A DNA stretch of 64,000 nucleotides from Cherax quadricarinatus (Eukaryota > Arthropoda > Malacostraca > Decapoda > Parastacidae), in contig NC_091355.1 in assembly GCF_038502225.1 (NCBI RefSeq), forward strand, positions 14,332,541 through 14,396,540. The letters are read 5' to 3'. Under the pieces are notes generated by a model. The model saw only the letters and a list, made by a program, of their open reading frames with translations. It did no database searches and was not told the DNA's origin. Made by a program: the position numbers and the translations under genes. Shown piece after piece: positions 1-10,286 of this stretch (position 1 is the stretch's first letter; each line of letters begins with the position of its first letter).

Positions 1-205
1 CCAGAGGGAACTCTCACACAACCTGCTGGAACTCACATACAATCTGCTGGAACTCACACACAACCTGCTGGAACTCACACACAACCTGCGGGAACTCGCA
101 CACAACCTGCGGGAACTCACACAACCTGCTGAAACTCTCACGCAACCTGCGGGAACTCACACAACGTGCTGGAACTCTCACACAACCTGCGGGAACTCAC
201 ACCTC
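1..205. repeat. Minisatellite, 19-21 bp unit (ggaactcacacacaacctgc)
   Basis: About ten tandem copies of a unit beginning ggaactcacac and ending acctgct or acctgcg run from the window start. Unit length alternates between about 19 and 21 bp because the internal (AC) stretch varies, and single-base variants such as ctctcac occur. The array is cut by the window edge, so its full length is unknown. Confidence 0.9.
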
Positions 206-895
206 AGCCCTCAGACAAATGACTGCTGCCCCTCGCCAGTGTCATCGCCCTTACTCACTGTCGGAAGTCCCTCGTTGCCGTGGGTCATTTGTCGCCATCA
301 TATTTTCACCTGGAGCTCATGCATCTAGGAAATTAAGATCTCTGTGTTTCGAAACGAGAGACGACATACCCATTTTAAGGCACAGAAGGGTAAAAAAAAT
401 CGCGTGGGGAAGAATTCTGCGATGCTATCGAGAAACTGGCGAAGTGACAACCATGAACAAATCTAGTAAGAGGAAACCAGGGCAGTCCTTCCCTAGTCAG
501 TGGTGAGCCACCGTGGGGGTGGGATGTGCTGCGCTCTTCCTCTCCTCACACTCTGGGGAGGATATTTTCCTACCGCTTGAATTAGTGTAAATATTTTTAC
601 TAAGAAAAAGACCCTCAAGAACAAATATTTTTCTTTTTCATTATTGTGTTATGGAGGAATTTATAACGGGAGAATCGGTGTTTTTATTTTTAATTCACAA
701 TTAAACTTTATTGATGAAATCGTTAGGAGTGATTTTTTAGTGTTATTTTCTACACAATCCCTTGACTACGAAACAGCTAACGTCTCCAACATGAAAATTT
801 CGCCACTTTAATCAAAAAGTGAGCCAGAGAAGTGCCAAATCTTGAAACGCCCCTCTTTAACCCGATAAATGTATGGTCTGATGGAGACGATGTAT
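206..895. other. Spacer without recognisable gene
   Basis: Mixed-composition sequence. A 95-codon open frame lies at 219-506 on the plus strand, but it shows no motif, domain or splice context that I recognise, so I do not call it a gene. The part after 550 is AT-rich and closed in all frames. Confidence 0.6.
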
Positions 896-935
896 TGTGG
901 TGGTGATGGTGGTGGTGGTGATGGGTGGTGAGTGT
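896..935. repeat. Imperfect (GGT/GAT)n microsatellite
   Basis: A run of gtg, gtt and gat triplets reads as poly-His on the minus strand within 777-1034. This is trinucleotide repeat read-through rather than a His-rich protein. Confidence 0.8.
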
Positions 936-1337
936 GGTGCTCAGTGTGGTGTTACTACACTGCCTCCCTGCCCTGCCCCACGTCAACAGTGGTATGATCA
1001 CCACAGCAACTCGATACCCCGTCAACCATCGCACTTGAGGTAGGTCCCACTGTTGATTATGATAAACGTGATTCTGCTGATACTTAAGAATAAAACAAAC
1101 GAGTGATCGATAAGAAGAAAGAGTTAATAAACTAATACAAATACAACAACCAAAATTACAATAAGATATTTACAAACTTTGATATTTAAAACTCTCCCAC
1201 CCAACATCGCCCACGGGAATGTTTTTACAAACTGAGATGGAATGGCTGTCTCACGTTGGATATCGGGAATTGAACTTAATTAAGAAAGGAAAAACTTCGA
1301 AATTAAAAAAGGCTGTTTTTTACAAATAAGTTTTTTG

Positions 1338-1339
<2 letters not shown>

Positions 1340-1422
<83 letters not shown>
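1340..1422. repeat. (TA)n microsatellite, about 83 bp
   Basis: An uninterrupted AT alternation abuts the left end of a MITE copy. The tract ends in tatgtcgtgcc, so the MITE terminus begins directly at the last TA. Confidence 0.95.
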
Positions 1423-1425
<3 letters not shown>

Positions 1426-1808
1426 GTGCCGAATAGGCAGAACTTGCGATCTTGGCTTAAATAGCAACGCTCATCTTGCCATATAGGACAAACGAAAATT
1501 TGTGTATGCAATAATTTCGCCAAAATCATTCTGAACCTAACGAAAGAAATATATTTCACTGTGTTTGTTTAGTATTAAATTATTGTAAACTTATATAAAA
1601 TATATTTAGTTGGGTTAGGCTAAAATAGATTGTTCTTGTTATAATAAGGTTAGGTAAGTTTTCTAAGATTCTTTTGGTGCAAAATTAAAAATTTTTACAT
1701 TAACATTAATGAAAAAATATATATCTTTAAACGTATAAGAGAAATTTTCAGAAAGAACTTAATTTTAAATGAGTTCTTGCTAATTGACCGGTTTTACATA
1801 TTCGGCAC

Positions 1809-1811
<3 letters not shown>
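1423..1811 (+). mobile_element. GTGCCGAATA-type MITE, copy 1 (389 bp)
   Basis: The element starts gtcgtgccgaata and ends tattcggcacgac, a perfect 13-bp terminal inverted repeat. It is AT-rich and carries no coding frame of its own. TA dinucleotide tracts flank both ends, which fits a TA target as used by Tc1/mariner-like transposases, though no autonomous partner is visible here. Internal landmarks shared with the other copies are cttgcgatcttggctt near the left end and gttataataaggttaggt in the middle. The superfamily assignment is inference. Confidence 0.8.

Positions 1812-1854
<43 letters not shown>
1812..1854. repeat. (TA)n microsatellite between two MITE copies
   Basis: A pure TA alternation of about 43 bp separates MITE copy 1 from MITE copy 2. 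Confidence 0.95.
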
Positions 1855-1855
<1 letters not shown>

Positions 1856-2237
1856 CGTGCCGAATAGATAAAATTGGTCAGTTAGCAAAAACTCATTTAG
1901 AATCAAGTCCTTTTTAAAATTTTCTCTTGTACGTTTAAAGATATATTTTTTTCATTTATGATCATGTAAAAATTAATAATTTTGTACCAAAAGAACCTTA
2001 GAAAACTTATCTAACCTTATTATAACAAGCGCAATTTAATTTAGCCTAATTCAACGATATATATTTTAGACAAGTTTACTATAATCTAATAATAAACAAA
2101 CACGATGAAATATATTTTCGTTAAGTTCAGAATTATTTTTGCGAAATTATTGCATACAAAGATTTTCGCTTGCCTTATTCGGCAAGAAGAGCGTTGCTAT
2201 TTAAGCCAAAATAGTAAGTTTTGGCTGAAATAGCAAG
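1855..2237 (-). mobile_element. GTGCCGAATA-type MITE, copy 2 (inverted, right end decayed)
   Basis: The same family as copy 1 in opposite orientation: it opens gcgtgccgaatagata, runs through aaaaactcatttag and ttattataacaagcgc, and fades out around ttaagccaaaatag. The far terminal repeat is lost and replaced by ttggctgaaatagcaag. Copies 1 and 2 form a head-to-head pair around a TA tract. Confidence 0.8.
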
Positions 2238-2394
2238 TATTTTCTTCCCTACCACCCCTGTACATCTATTTGGATTTTTTTTAAAGATGTTTGTGAACAG
2301 TTACACTGAGAATAAAATAACATGTATGACATAAGCTATATTTCAAGCATAGTCTACCTGTATAGTGGCGGACCGAGCGCCCAGGATGCTGCAA

Positions 2395-2490
2395 GAATTT
2401 CCTATCTGGACCGCAAGCACACACAAGCACACACACACATAGCCAGGAGCTATGAATCGACCCCTGCAACCAAAATTGGGTGAGTGCACA
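2395..2490 (+). mobile_element. Jockey/CR1-like LINE, 3' tail fragment
   Basis: The stretch gccaggagctatgaatcg, then cccctgcaacc and gggtgag, matches the last about 60 bp of the LINE at 29.6 kb. Short cacacac runs sit on its left and a long (CA)n tract on its right. No coding part remains. Confidence 0.7.
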
Positions 2491-2494
2491 CACA

Positions 2495-2582
<88 letters not shown>
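2486..2582. repeat. (CA)n microsatellite at a LINE tail
   Basis: About 97 bp of CA starting directly after the LINE terminal tgagtg. Poly-Thr-His and poly-Cys-Val open frames across it are read-through artefacts. Confidence 0.95.
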
Positions 2583-2584
<2 letters not shown>

Positions 2585-2724
2585 GTCAACAAAGCTCTTC
2601 TATGCACTCTGGGGAGAATGATAATGCTGCATTTCGGTGCAAAAGGACAAAGAATTATATAAATATTTCAGTGATGAGTTAGTGTTGATGGAGAGCAACA
2701 ACATAGTGCAGAAAGTCATGCAGT

Positions 2725-2870
2725 GCAGGCCCCTCAAGGGAGGTTCCTTGATGTTCGTGAGGATCTCTTGATCCAAGGAGTTGGACATGTGCTCCAATTC
2801 CTTGAATTAAGCCTTCTAGTACCCGAGGCCATGTTTAACCCCTATGAGTTTAGCGCCCATAGTTATTCAC
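2725..2870 (+). mobile_element. SINE-like repeat, copy 1
   Basis: The order of landmarks is gcaggcccctcaagggagg, ttgatccaaggag, gtgctccaattcc, then atgagtttagcgccc. The same order occurs in both orientations elsewhere in the window, where the end is followed by (ATT)n. This copy is diverged and lacks the ATT tail. I recall this family as abundant in decapods; no search was run. Confidence 0.65.
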
Positions 2871-3170
2871 TGAATAACTATGAACTTTCCAAGTACGATA
2901 GAATAATAAGTAAAGCAATGCCAAGGAAAATAAACTTTAATTTATTTTGCTTTACTTAAGACAATTATAATTAGTAATGATCCCAATTTCACAACTTTGA
3001 ATTGAATGTCGCACCTCTGTTGAACACGCTCCTTCATAAAATTTAACAAACCGCAAAGGAAGAAAATCGGCTAACCAAAAAGTTAGTCAGAGGAGCTAGG
3101 AAATGTTAAACCCGACTCCTGGTCCCATTTAAATTTGATTAATTTAGCTATAAGTTGTGGGTATATGAGC
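2871..3170. other. AT-rich spacer
   Basis: No gene, no tandem structure and no match to the other repeats of the window that I can see. Confidence 0.5.
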
Positions 3171-4171
3171 AGTGAGCACATTGGTGAGTGGAGTCACTGA
3201 ATGTACTCCAGTACTACAGTGCTAGTGAACACACTGGTGAGTGCAGTCACTGAGTGTACTCCAGTACTACAGTGCTAGTGAGCACACTGGTGAGTGGAGT
3301 CACTAAATGTGCTCCAGTACTAGAGTGCTAGTGAGCACATTGGTGAGTGTAGTCACTAAATGTGCTCCAGTACTAGAGTGCTAGTGAGCACACTGGTGAG
3401 TGGAGACACTAAATGTGCTCCAGTACTAGAGTGCTAGTGAGCACACTGGTGAGTGGAGACACTAAATGTGCTCCAGTACTACAGTGCTAGTGAGCACACT
3501 GGTGAGTGTAGTCACTAAATGTGCTCCAGTACTAGAGTGCTAGTGAGCACACTGGTGAGTGGAGTCACTAAATGTGCTCCAGTACTAGAGTGCTAGTGAG
3601 CACACTGGTGAGTGGAGTCACTAAATGTGCTCCAGTACTAGAGTGCTAGTGAGCACACTGGTGAATGTAGTCACTAAATGTGCTCCAGTACTTCACTGCT
3701 AGTGAGCACACTGGTGAGTGCAGTCACTGAGTGTACTCCAGTACTACAGTGCTAGTGAGCACACTGGTGAGTGCAGTCACTGAGTGTACTCCAGTACTAC
3801 AGTGCTAGTGAGCACACTGGTGAGTGCAGTCACTGAGTGTACTCCAGCACTAGAGTGCTAGTGGGCACACTGGTGAGTGCAGTCACTGAGTGTACTCCAG
3901 TACTAGAGTGCTAGTGAGCACACTGGTGAGTGGAGTCACTAAATGTGCTCCAGTACTAGAGTGCTAGTGAGCACACTGGTGAGTGTAGTCACTAAATGTG
4001 CTCCAGTACTTCACTGCTAGTGAGCACACTGGTGAGTGCAGTCACTGAGTGTACTCCAGTACTAGAGTGCTAGTGAGCACACTGGTGAGTGCAGTCACTG
4101 AGTGTACTCCAGTACTAGAGTGCTAGTGAGCACACTGGTGAGTGGAGTCACTAAATGTGCTAAGGTACTAC
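3171..4171. repeat. 53-bp satellite array, about 19 units
   Basis: The unit contains gtgctagtgagcacactgg, then tgagtg-gagtcacta and gctccagtact. Two main types alternate in blocks: type A has cagtcactgagtgtactcc and type B has gagtcactaaatgtgctcc. A rarer variant with acttcactgct occurs twice, at 3,691 and 4,009, exactly 318 bp or six units apart. Each unit holds a short inverted pair gtgctc/gagcac. The last unit decays after 4,160. Confidence 0.95.
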
Positions 4172-6600
4172 ATTACTTCTTTTTCATATATACCTGACAT
4201 GCTTTTATATTCAACAGCTTCCTTGTTAGTAGTTTAGAATTGCCTAAGAAGGGTTTCTAATTAGACTTGAAATATTCGTAATATTTCTATACTATTTAAA
4301 ATAGGATGTTCATATGTATTTCTTAAAAGCATAATTAGATAAAATTTCTGTTTTGTAACTTAATATTTTGAGCCTGCAAAAATTAAATTTTCGTTCATCA
4401 TAAGTAAGAAATAACCCAGCATAACTACAGAGGCAATTTTTGACACGAAGTCGTGAAGTAGTGTTGTTTTTTAAGGCAAATTTCGTGCCATAAAGCCTTT
4501 CAATCCCTTCAGCTCTCACTTGAAATTCTCAACCATTACAAGCTTCTCGCTTTTCTAATCCAGTCACTGAAGTTCGCAAAACCAACCAGGTTTTCAGACT
4601 TATACCACAGATGGCATTTGAAGCTATGAGGACACACACTTCGCCCACTGACTATTCGGAATTATGCTCTCAAATTCCTCCACTAAGCTAGATTGGAAAA
4701 TATCAATAATAATAAATATCCGTCTACAATGTAATGATGAATGGTGCCATGTATAGTGAAATAAGGGAATTTCTTTTGTTACTGCATGATGGATAGAAAA
4801 TAGAAGGAGAGTATTACCTACATAGTAAATGATAATACAAAAAAAAAGCTTTCCTGTAGAAATTACCATATTTATATGAGTTGGGAAAATGAAGGACAGA
4901 GAGATGAAGTACTACATGGTACACAGAGGCAGAATAACGCAAAGGGGTCAGAAACACACAGAGCAAAACAGGTAGGAAAGAAATACATGCAACATAGCCT
5001 AGGTGCATCAAGAATACACCTACAGTGTAACACAGATATGGAAAAAATAAAAGTCCAGCCCACCAAAGGCGGGGCAAACTCAGTGATGCAAAATAGTATT
5101 CCATCTAGTTCTGTTGCTAGTTCTGAAGACTACTGGTATAAATCTTGAAATGTTAAACAGCACTTCAGCTAGTGGTACTAGTTAAGGTGCTGTTCTTGAA
5201 ATCCAGAAGATATTGATCTAGAAGTATGAAACAGTGCTTCAGCTGGTGCTGTTTCTGGTTCAGGTGCTGTTTCTGAAGAAGGCGCTGGTACAGTTTTAGA
5301 AACAGCTGATGAAGTTGCTGGTTCTGGTGCCATTACTATGGTGATTGCAACCATTCAAAGCCCAGATATTTTTTTAGTACCAAAAAGCAATTAAATGGTA
5401 AAAAATGACAAAAAATATTTCACCATTTCGGAGCCTGGTTGGACTAGAGGGACAGACCTCCACACCCAACGTCAACTGTAGTAGTGATCAGCTCTGTGTA
5501 TCTCTTAGATGTAGATAGCAAGAAAAACAAACAGTTGCGTATGTACTTCACAAATGTGGAACATCTCATGGATATTTAAGCCATGTGACAAAGGTCATTC
5601 TGGACGATAATGCTGAGAAGGAAGTTCTTGAAAACGATGATGAAGGTCATAGTGATATGAAGAATTCATTAGTATCTTAGTTATTAGTTTACTTTTGGGG
5701 AAAGTTTAATGTTAGGGTGTCAGGAGAAAATCTGTTACTTGTAGTCTGACCCTCGTTTTGTTTTCTTGACAGTGATGTGATATTAGAATAAGCAGCTGTC
5801 AGAGCTGTGATATTAGAATAGGCAGTCAGAGCTGTGAGTGGAGAAGTTATCTGTATTATTATAGGCAGAGGTTATTAAGCAAGGATGATCAGTGGTATAC
5901 TCGTAATAACAGTTAGCGTGTCACATATGCTACCCCATTTACAAAGGAATAACAAATACTGTTGATCATATGGTATTATCCATTTGATCAGAATCTGCAG
6001 GTTCGTGGTAAAATGTTTGGTAAAAGTATCTCAGTGTGCCTAATCCCTACTTTGTGGTAAATATGGTAGCCATCTTGAATATTTGGTTTATAAGGAATTA
6101 TCCTACGATCATCTCTACAATCCTGAGAGTTCACAAGAGGACCTCATTTACCTAAACACATGTTGTTAGCTGTAAACTCGAAGAATTTCTCAGCAAGCAT
6201 ATCCTCAAAGGTGACAGAGTGGCACCCATTGGATTATTAATTTATACACAGCAAAGGTTTGATATCAGCTAAGAACAACGCGCCATAAAATTCCAGGGTC
6301 ATCCAAATTTCCAGACAACAAACCCTTCAAAGTTTGCATTTAATGGTGTATTTTGTGGTGATACTGGATATTTAAAACGACACTTGTGTCTAATTTCTGA
6401 CATCTATTAAAGGAAACGCTGTGTCTTTTTCCAGAATTTTAAATTCCCTTTCCCCATGATTTTTTTTTTGAAACTGATCTGCTAAGTAGATATTTTCTTC
6501 CTGACAATGCTAACTGCTACAGATATACAAATGATGTCTTTTGCATATTGGCCAAAAGTAGAAATTGAAACAAGATTCTATCCCAGTTTTATAGTCTATC
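4172..6600. other. Spacer with a weak coding-like remnant
   Basis: Mostly AT-rich and closed. Open frames at 4,876-5,148 (90 codons) and 5,233-5,393 (Ala/Gly/Ser/Val-rich, stop-flanked) lie on the same strand and may be pieces of one decayed gene or transposase, but I recognise no motif. The rest holds no repeat that recurs elsewhere in the window. Confidence 0.4.
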
Positions 6601-6623
6601 TCTATCCATACACACATCAAAAC

Positions 6624-6870
6624 AGTTCGATGTCAATTTGGGTATCAAAAGAGTTCGATGTCAATTTGGGTATCAAAAGAGTTCCATGTCAATTTGGGTA
6701 TCAAAAGAGTTCGATGTCAATTTGGGTATCAAAAGAGTTCGATGTCAATTTGGGTATCAAAAGAGTTCGATGTCAATTTGGGTATCAAAAGAGTTCGATG
6801 TCAATTTGGGTATCAAAAGAGTTCGATGTCAATTTGGGTATCAAAAGAGTTCGATGTCAATTTGGGTATC
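6624..6870. repeat. 28-bp minisatellite, 8.8 nearly identical copies
   Basis: The unit is agttcgatgtcaatttgg followed by gtatcaaaag. Apart from a single cgat-to-ccat change near 6,683 the copies are almost identical, which suggests recent expansion. Because 28 is not a multiple of three and no frame has a stop, all three plus frames stay open through the array. These frames are not genes. Confidence 0.95.
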
Positions 6871-8079
6871 TAAATTTATTAAAAGAACCAATAATTTAAA
6901 TTGAAAAGAAAAAGAAATCCTATTATTCTCCACATCTCATCGTTAAATGTTTGTTCTTCATAATCACGATTGCTTTGCATATTTTTAGGCTCGATCTGAA
7001 AAACGAAATACGCTGCCGGGAAACAATTGGCAATATCCATTAAATTCTGAAATTTCCAATTTCCATTATGATTGTTACAATCCGCTGGGTAAATGGATTT
7101 CAGATTTAACGAACAAAATTGTGGATTATTACTAAGATCATGTAAACAATCACATTGTGATTTAATTTACACTCGGCATTACCGAACACGGTCTCCTTTA
7201 TTACTCTGTTACATCGAGGTTTCACTGTATACGAAATAGCAAATGACCTTAAATATTAAAAATTTTTAATGCAAATCATCGGAAGCTGCTACAAACAATC
7301 TACAGTTCTCAAAGGAACAAGGACCTATACTCAGTTAAAAATGTTTGCTCCTACCATATGAGGTAAAATTTCTTGAAATTCCTGCCCTATTAAAAACTTT
7401 TAACTAACGTTGTATTAAAAATCTATATGACATAAATAGCCCATTTAAGAATTCTCCAGAATATGCTGATGGTTGTGTGGATAAGAACCCGTAGGCTAAA
7501 TATGATTTTTTTTTATGTGCAGCAGACAGGTAAATGCCTGGAATTAAGGTTACAAAAACACATTATGGTATTAACCCCTATTCACTGGTTAAAAACTGAA
7601 AATGTCATTTATAAGCAAAGAAATAGTTTATTGAAGTATAATAAAATCAAGTTGTTTAAATATTAATATGACTACAATCTGAATAAAAGTCCAGGGCTTC
7701 ATAAGGCAGATTCATTCATAATTAAATCTGAGAGTTTTATGCTTTGTTTACAAACCCAACATATCACTCTTGATCTGACATAGTCTGCATTAATATTTAA
7801 TTCGGCCTAACACTGAAGCCCTATAGAGTTAATTAATGTTTTGTGCTATTGTGTCCCAGACACCCTCCCTGGCTCCATTCAGCTCAATGAAGCATATGAA
7901 ATTTAACTTCAGACACACATGTTTGAACTAATAATTATCCAATCAGTAGCACTAATTTATGATTAAGGTAACTTACAGAGAGGCGGTAAAAGACAGCACA
8001 CACATAACACTCAAGTAGATAACCAGGATTTCTCACCGAAATTCTTATTCTCTTCTCGAAAGCTAGGCGGTATTTTTTT
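6871..8079. other. AT-rich spacer
   Basis: No support for genes, tandem arrays or repeat families found elsewhere in the window. The longest frame (7,463-7,666) has no recognisable features. Confidence 0.5.
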
Positions 8080-8280
8080 TAACAAGTCGGCCGTCTCCCA
8101 CCGAGGCAGGGTGACCCAAAGAGAAAGAAAATCCCCAAAAAGGAAATACTTTCATTATCGTTCAACACTTTCACCTCACTCACACATAATCACTGTTTTT
8201 GCAGAGGTGCCCAGAATGCAACAGCTTAGAAGTATATACGTATTAAAATACACAATATCTCTCTCCAAACTGCCAATATA
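8080..8280 (+). repeat. Decapod-type interspersed repeat, 5' part
   Basis: The landmarks are gtcggccgtctcccaccgag, cagggtgaccc, then cactttcacctcactc and tttgcagaggtgcccag, ending in ctccaaactgccaatat. The latter half matches the copy at 55.5 kb. The copy is interrupted exactly where the 154-bp foldback begins (8,281), which suggests the foldback inserted into it. Confidence 0.65.
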
Positions 8281-8434
8281 TCACGCACCTAGCAGAGCTA
8301 GGTGTTTTACCGTGATCCGAAGACATACGGTGGTGTACATCAAACGTGGAGTAAAATGAAATTAGCTCTGAGGCACCCACACCACCTTATGTCCTCGGAT
8401 TACGATAAAACACCTAGCTTCGCTAGGTGCGTGA
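8281..8434. mobile_element. 154-bp foldback element with a hairpin in each arm
   Basis: The two ends form a long imperfect inverted repeat of about 54 bp per arm: tcacgcacctagc and gtgttttaccgtgatccga on the left pair with tcggattacgataaaacac and gctaggtgcgtga on the right. Each arm also carries its own perfect 8-bp stem: cacctagc-aga-gctaggtg at 8,286-8,304 and cacctagc-ttc-gctaggtg at 8,411-8,429. The central 45 bp or so is unpaired. No coding capacity. It could be a MITE or a recent foldback; the transposase class is unknown. Confidence 0.75.
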
Positions 8435-8664
8435 TTTTTGTAGGATATGTACATGAACAAACTGAAGGGTGTACGAACAGCAGTACGTAAACTGACAGTC
8501 TGGTGCTCTAGTGGCTCGACTGCCCAAGCCTTTAATAGGAAGGAATCGGAATTAATACTTGCTGTAATGCATCCGTCAGAGGCATCAAATGTATCTCAAC
8601 CGAACTCCCTCGCCTGAAGCTTTCTATATTATTTCTCATACTTTCCACCTCATGCTTCACACCC
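8435..8664. other. Spacer
   Basis: No recognised feature between the foldback and the CT tract. Confidence 0.4.
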
Positions 8665-8665
8665 T

Positions 8666-8697
<32 letters not shown>
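8665..8697. repeat. (CT)n microsatellite
   Basis: A pure CT alternation of about 33 bp. Confidence 0.9.
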
Positions 8698-8698
<1 letters not shown>

Positions 8699-9110
8699 AC
8701 ATGGTACATACCCCATACTTATAAAACAATATTAAAAAAAATCACACGCTTGTCAAAATGTCTTGGGAAGTTGGTGTGTGAACAAAGTCACTGTAACCTG
8801 GCCTGGGACAAGTTGAGACACACGCAAACTTCCACATAGACAGTTTGTGTTCAGCCACGTCTCTTCTCGAGAGAAGCATGAAGGAAAAAGAATGTATTTG
8901 TTGAAAATAACCATCAAAGGAGGTCCTCTGCTCTACTTCGTCAGCTTGTCGGGCTGGATCACAAGATAGTGTTTTATGGCTGGGCTCAGAGAAAATACTG
9001 CCTATTTAGCCGGGGGGGGGGGGGGGCTAACCTTTTTTTAGATAGCACAGAATTTTTTTTAGGAAGCATACACAATATTTTTAGATGATAGCTTAACCTT
9101 ATGTTTTTTA
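8698..9110. other. Spacer with a G15 run
   Basis: Single-copy-looking sequence. A 15-base guanine homopolymer lies at 9,014-9,028; its exact length should be treated with caution. Confidence 0.5.
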
Positions 9111-9111
9111 C

Positions 9112-9235
9112 ACACTTGTCACCTAGTTTCTGGTGAATATGTCACCTTCATGGTGTATTTGCCACCTTGTCCCTGGTGTATTTGTCACTTTGTTCTTGGT
9201 GTATTTGTCACCTTGTCCATGGTGCATTTGTTTTG
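9112..9235. repeat. 24-bp degenerate minisatellite, about 5 copies
   Basis: The repeated unit is ggtgtatttgtcaccttgtc plus a few bases. Copies differ by several substitutions each. Confidence 0.8.
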
Positions 9236-9309
9236 AGGTATTGCTTCTAACCTCAATAAATATTATAACTGTCTTTTGACAAAGCTGTTATACCTGGATT
9301 ATATACACG

Positions 9310-9695
9310 TATGTTGTGCCGAATAGGTAAAACTGGTCAATTAGCAAGAAATTTAAAATTAAGTCCTTTCTAAAATTTTCTCTTATACGGTTAAAGATAT
9401 TTGTTTCAATTATGTTAATGGAAAAATTAATAATTTTCTAACAAAAGAACCTTAGAAAACTTACCTAACCTTATTATAACAAGCGCAATTTAATTTAGCT
9501 TAATCCAGCTAAATATATTTTAGATAAGTTTACAATAATTTAATAATGAAGACAATTCAATATATTTTTTTTCGTTAGGTTCGGAATGATCTTTGCGAAA
9601 TTATTGCTTACACAAATTTTCGCTTCCCTTATTCGGCAAGAATAGCGTTGCTATTTAAACCAAAATCGCGAGTTTTACCTATTCGGCACAACATA
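9310..9695 (-). mobile_element. GTGCCGAATA-type MITE, copy 3 (386 bp, intact ends)
   Basis: The termini at 9,310-9,334 and 9,671-9,695 are exact reverse complements over 25 bp, starting tatgttgtgccgaatagg. This is the best preserved copy of the family in the window, in the same orientation as copy 2. Internal landmarks are aattagcaagaa at the left, ttattataacaagcgc in the middle and gcgttgctatttaaacc at the right. TA-rich sequence follows the right end. Confidence 0.85.
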
Positions 9696-10238
9696 TATAT
9701 ACTGCATTATCGCCTCACGAGCCGTCTCTTCCCTCCGGTCCCATCTCAGCGTCGCTAACCGTCTCCTCTCCCTAATTCCCCGTCACACGCTACTCTCCCT
9801 CCGCCTACCCCTCCCTCTTTCCCCTCTAAGTTTGATACTACATCAAATTAGAGCTTCGTCTGAGGCTGCAGTAAACATGCATCAAGTGGAGTTAAATCGC
9901 CCAAAATAACATTTAATCTTACATTGTGCGTCGGAAGCGTTTCTGCTCCTATAAATATACTTTGTCTCAACATTCAATGTCTAAATGGTCTCCCAACTCG
10001 ATTTCATTTCCCTAACATCGCCATACCAGGCTTCAATTTTCTAAATTCGTTTCCGAAATTGCTTTCAACTCTAGATAGTCAAACAAAATGTTTTAATGCT
10101 TCCGTGCAACAACCAGAGCAATTCACAGTCGTCAAAATAATAATGGAAAAGGATACACAGAATTTAGTAATAAAATGTGTTATAAATGGAATATGAATTC
10201 ACATGTATACACATAAACGTTTAGCCTTGACACGCGCG

Positions 10239-10240
<2 letters not shown>
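9696..10240. other. Spacer, C/T-rich then AT-rich
   Basis: A pyrimidine-rich stretch (9,715-9,830) precedes unique-looking AT-rich sequence. The 90-codon frame at 9,924-10,196 has no recognisable domain. Confidence 0.4.

Positions 10241-10241
<1 letters not shown>

Positions 10242-10284
<43 letters not shown>
10242..10284. repeat. (CA)n microsatellite at a LINE 5' junction
   Basis: Pure CA running directly into LINE endonuclease sequence at 10,285. Confidence 0.9.

Positions 10285-10286
<2 letters not shown>

Noticed and set aside
219..506. 95-codon open frame as a gene
   Set aside because: No recognisable domain, no promoter or splice context, and length expected by chance.
2281..2682. Open frames of Cys-Val or Thr-His repeats over CA tracts (also at 15.8, 16.3, 19.5, 21.5, 24.3, 35.6 and 44.0 kb)
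   Set aside because: They are dinucleotide microsatellite read-through in all frames and have no other coding features.
3171..4171. CRISPR-like regular repeats
   Set aside because: The 53-bp and 28-bp arrays are direct head-to-tail tandem repeats without unique spacers, in eukaryotic-type DNA.
5900..6450. PiggyBac-like transposase remnant
   Set aside because: Some translated pieces suggested it at first, but no DDE-region motif or consistent frame could be found.
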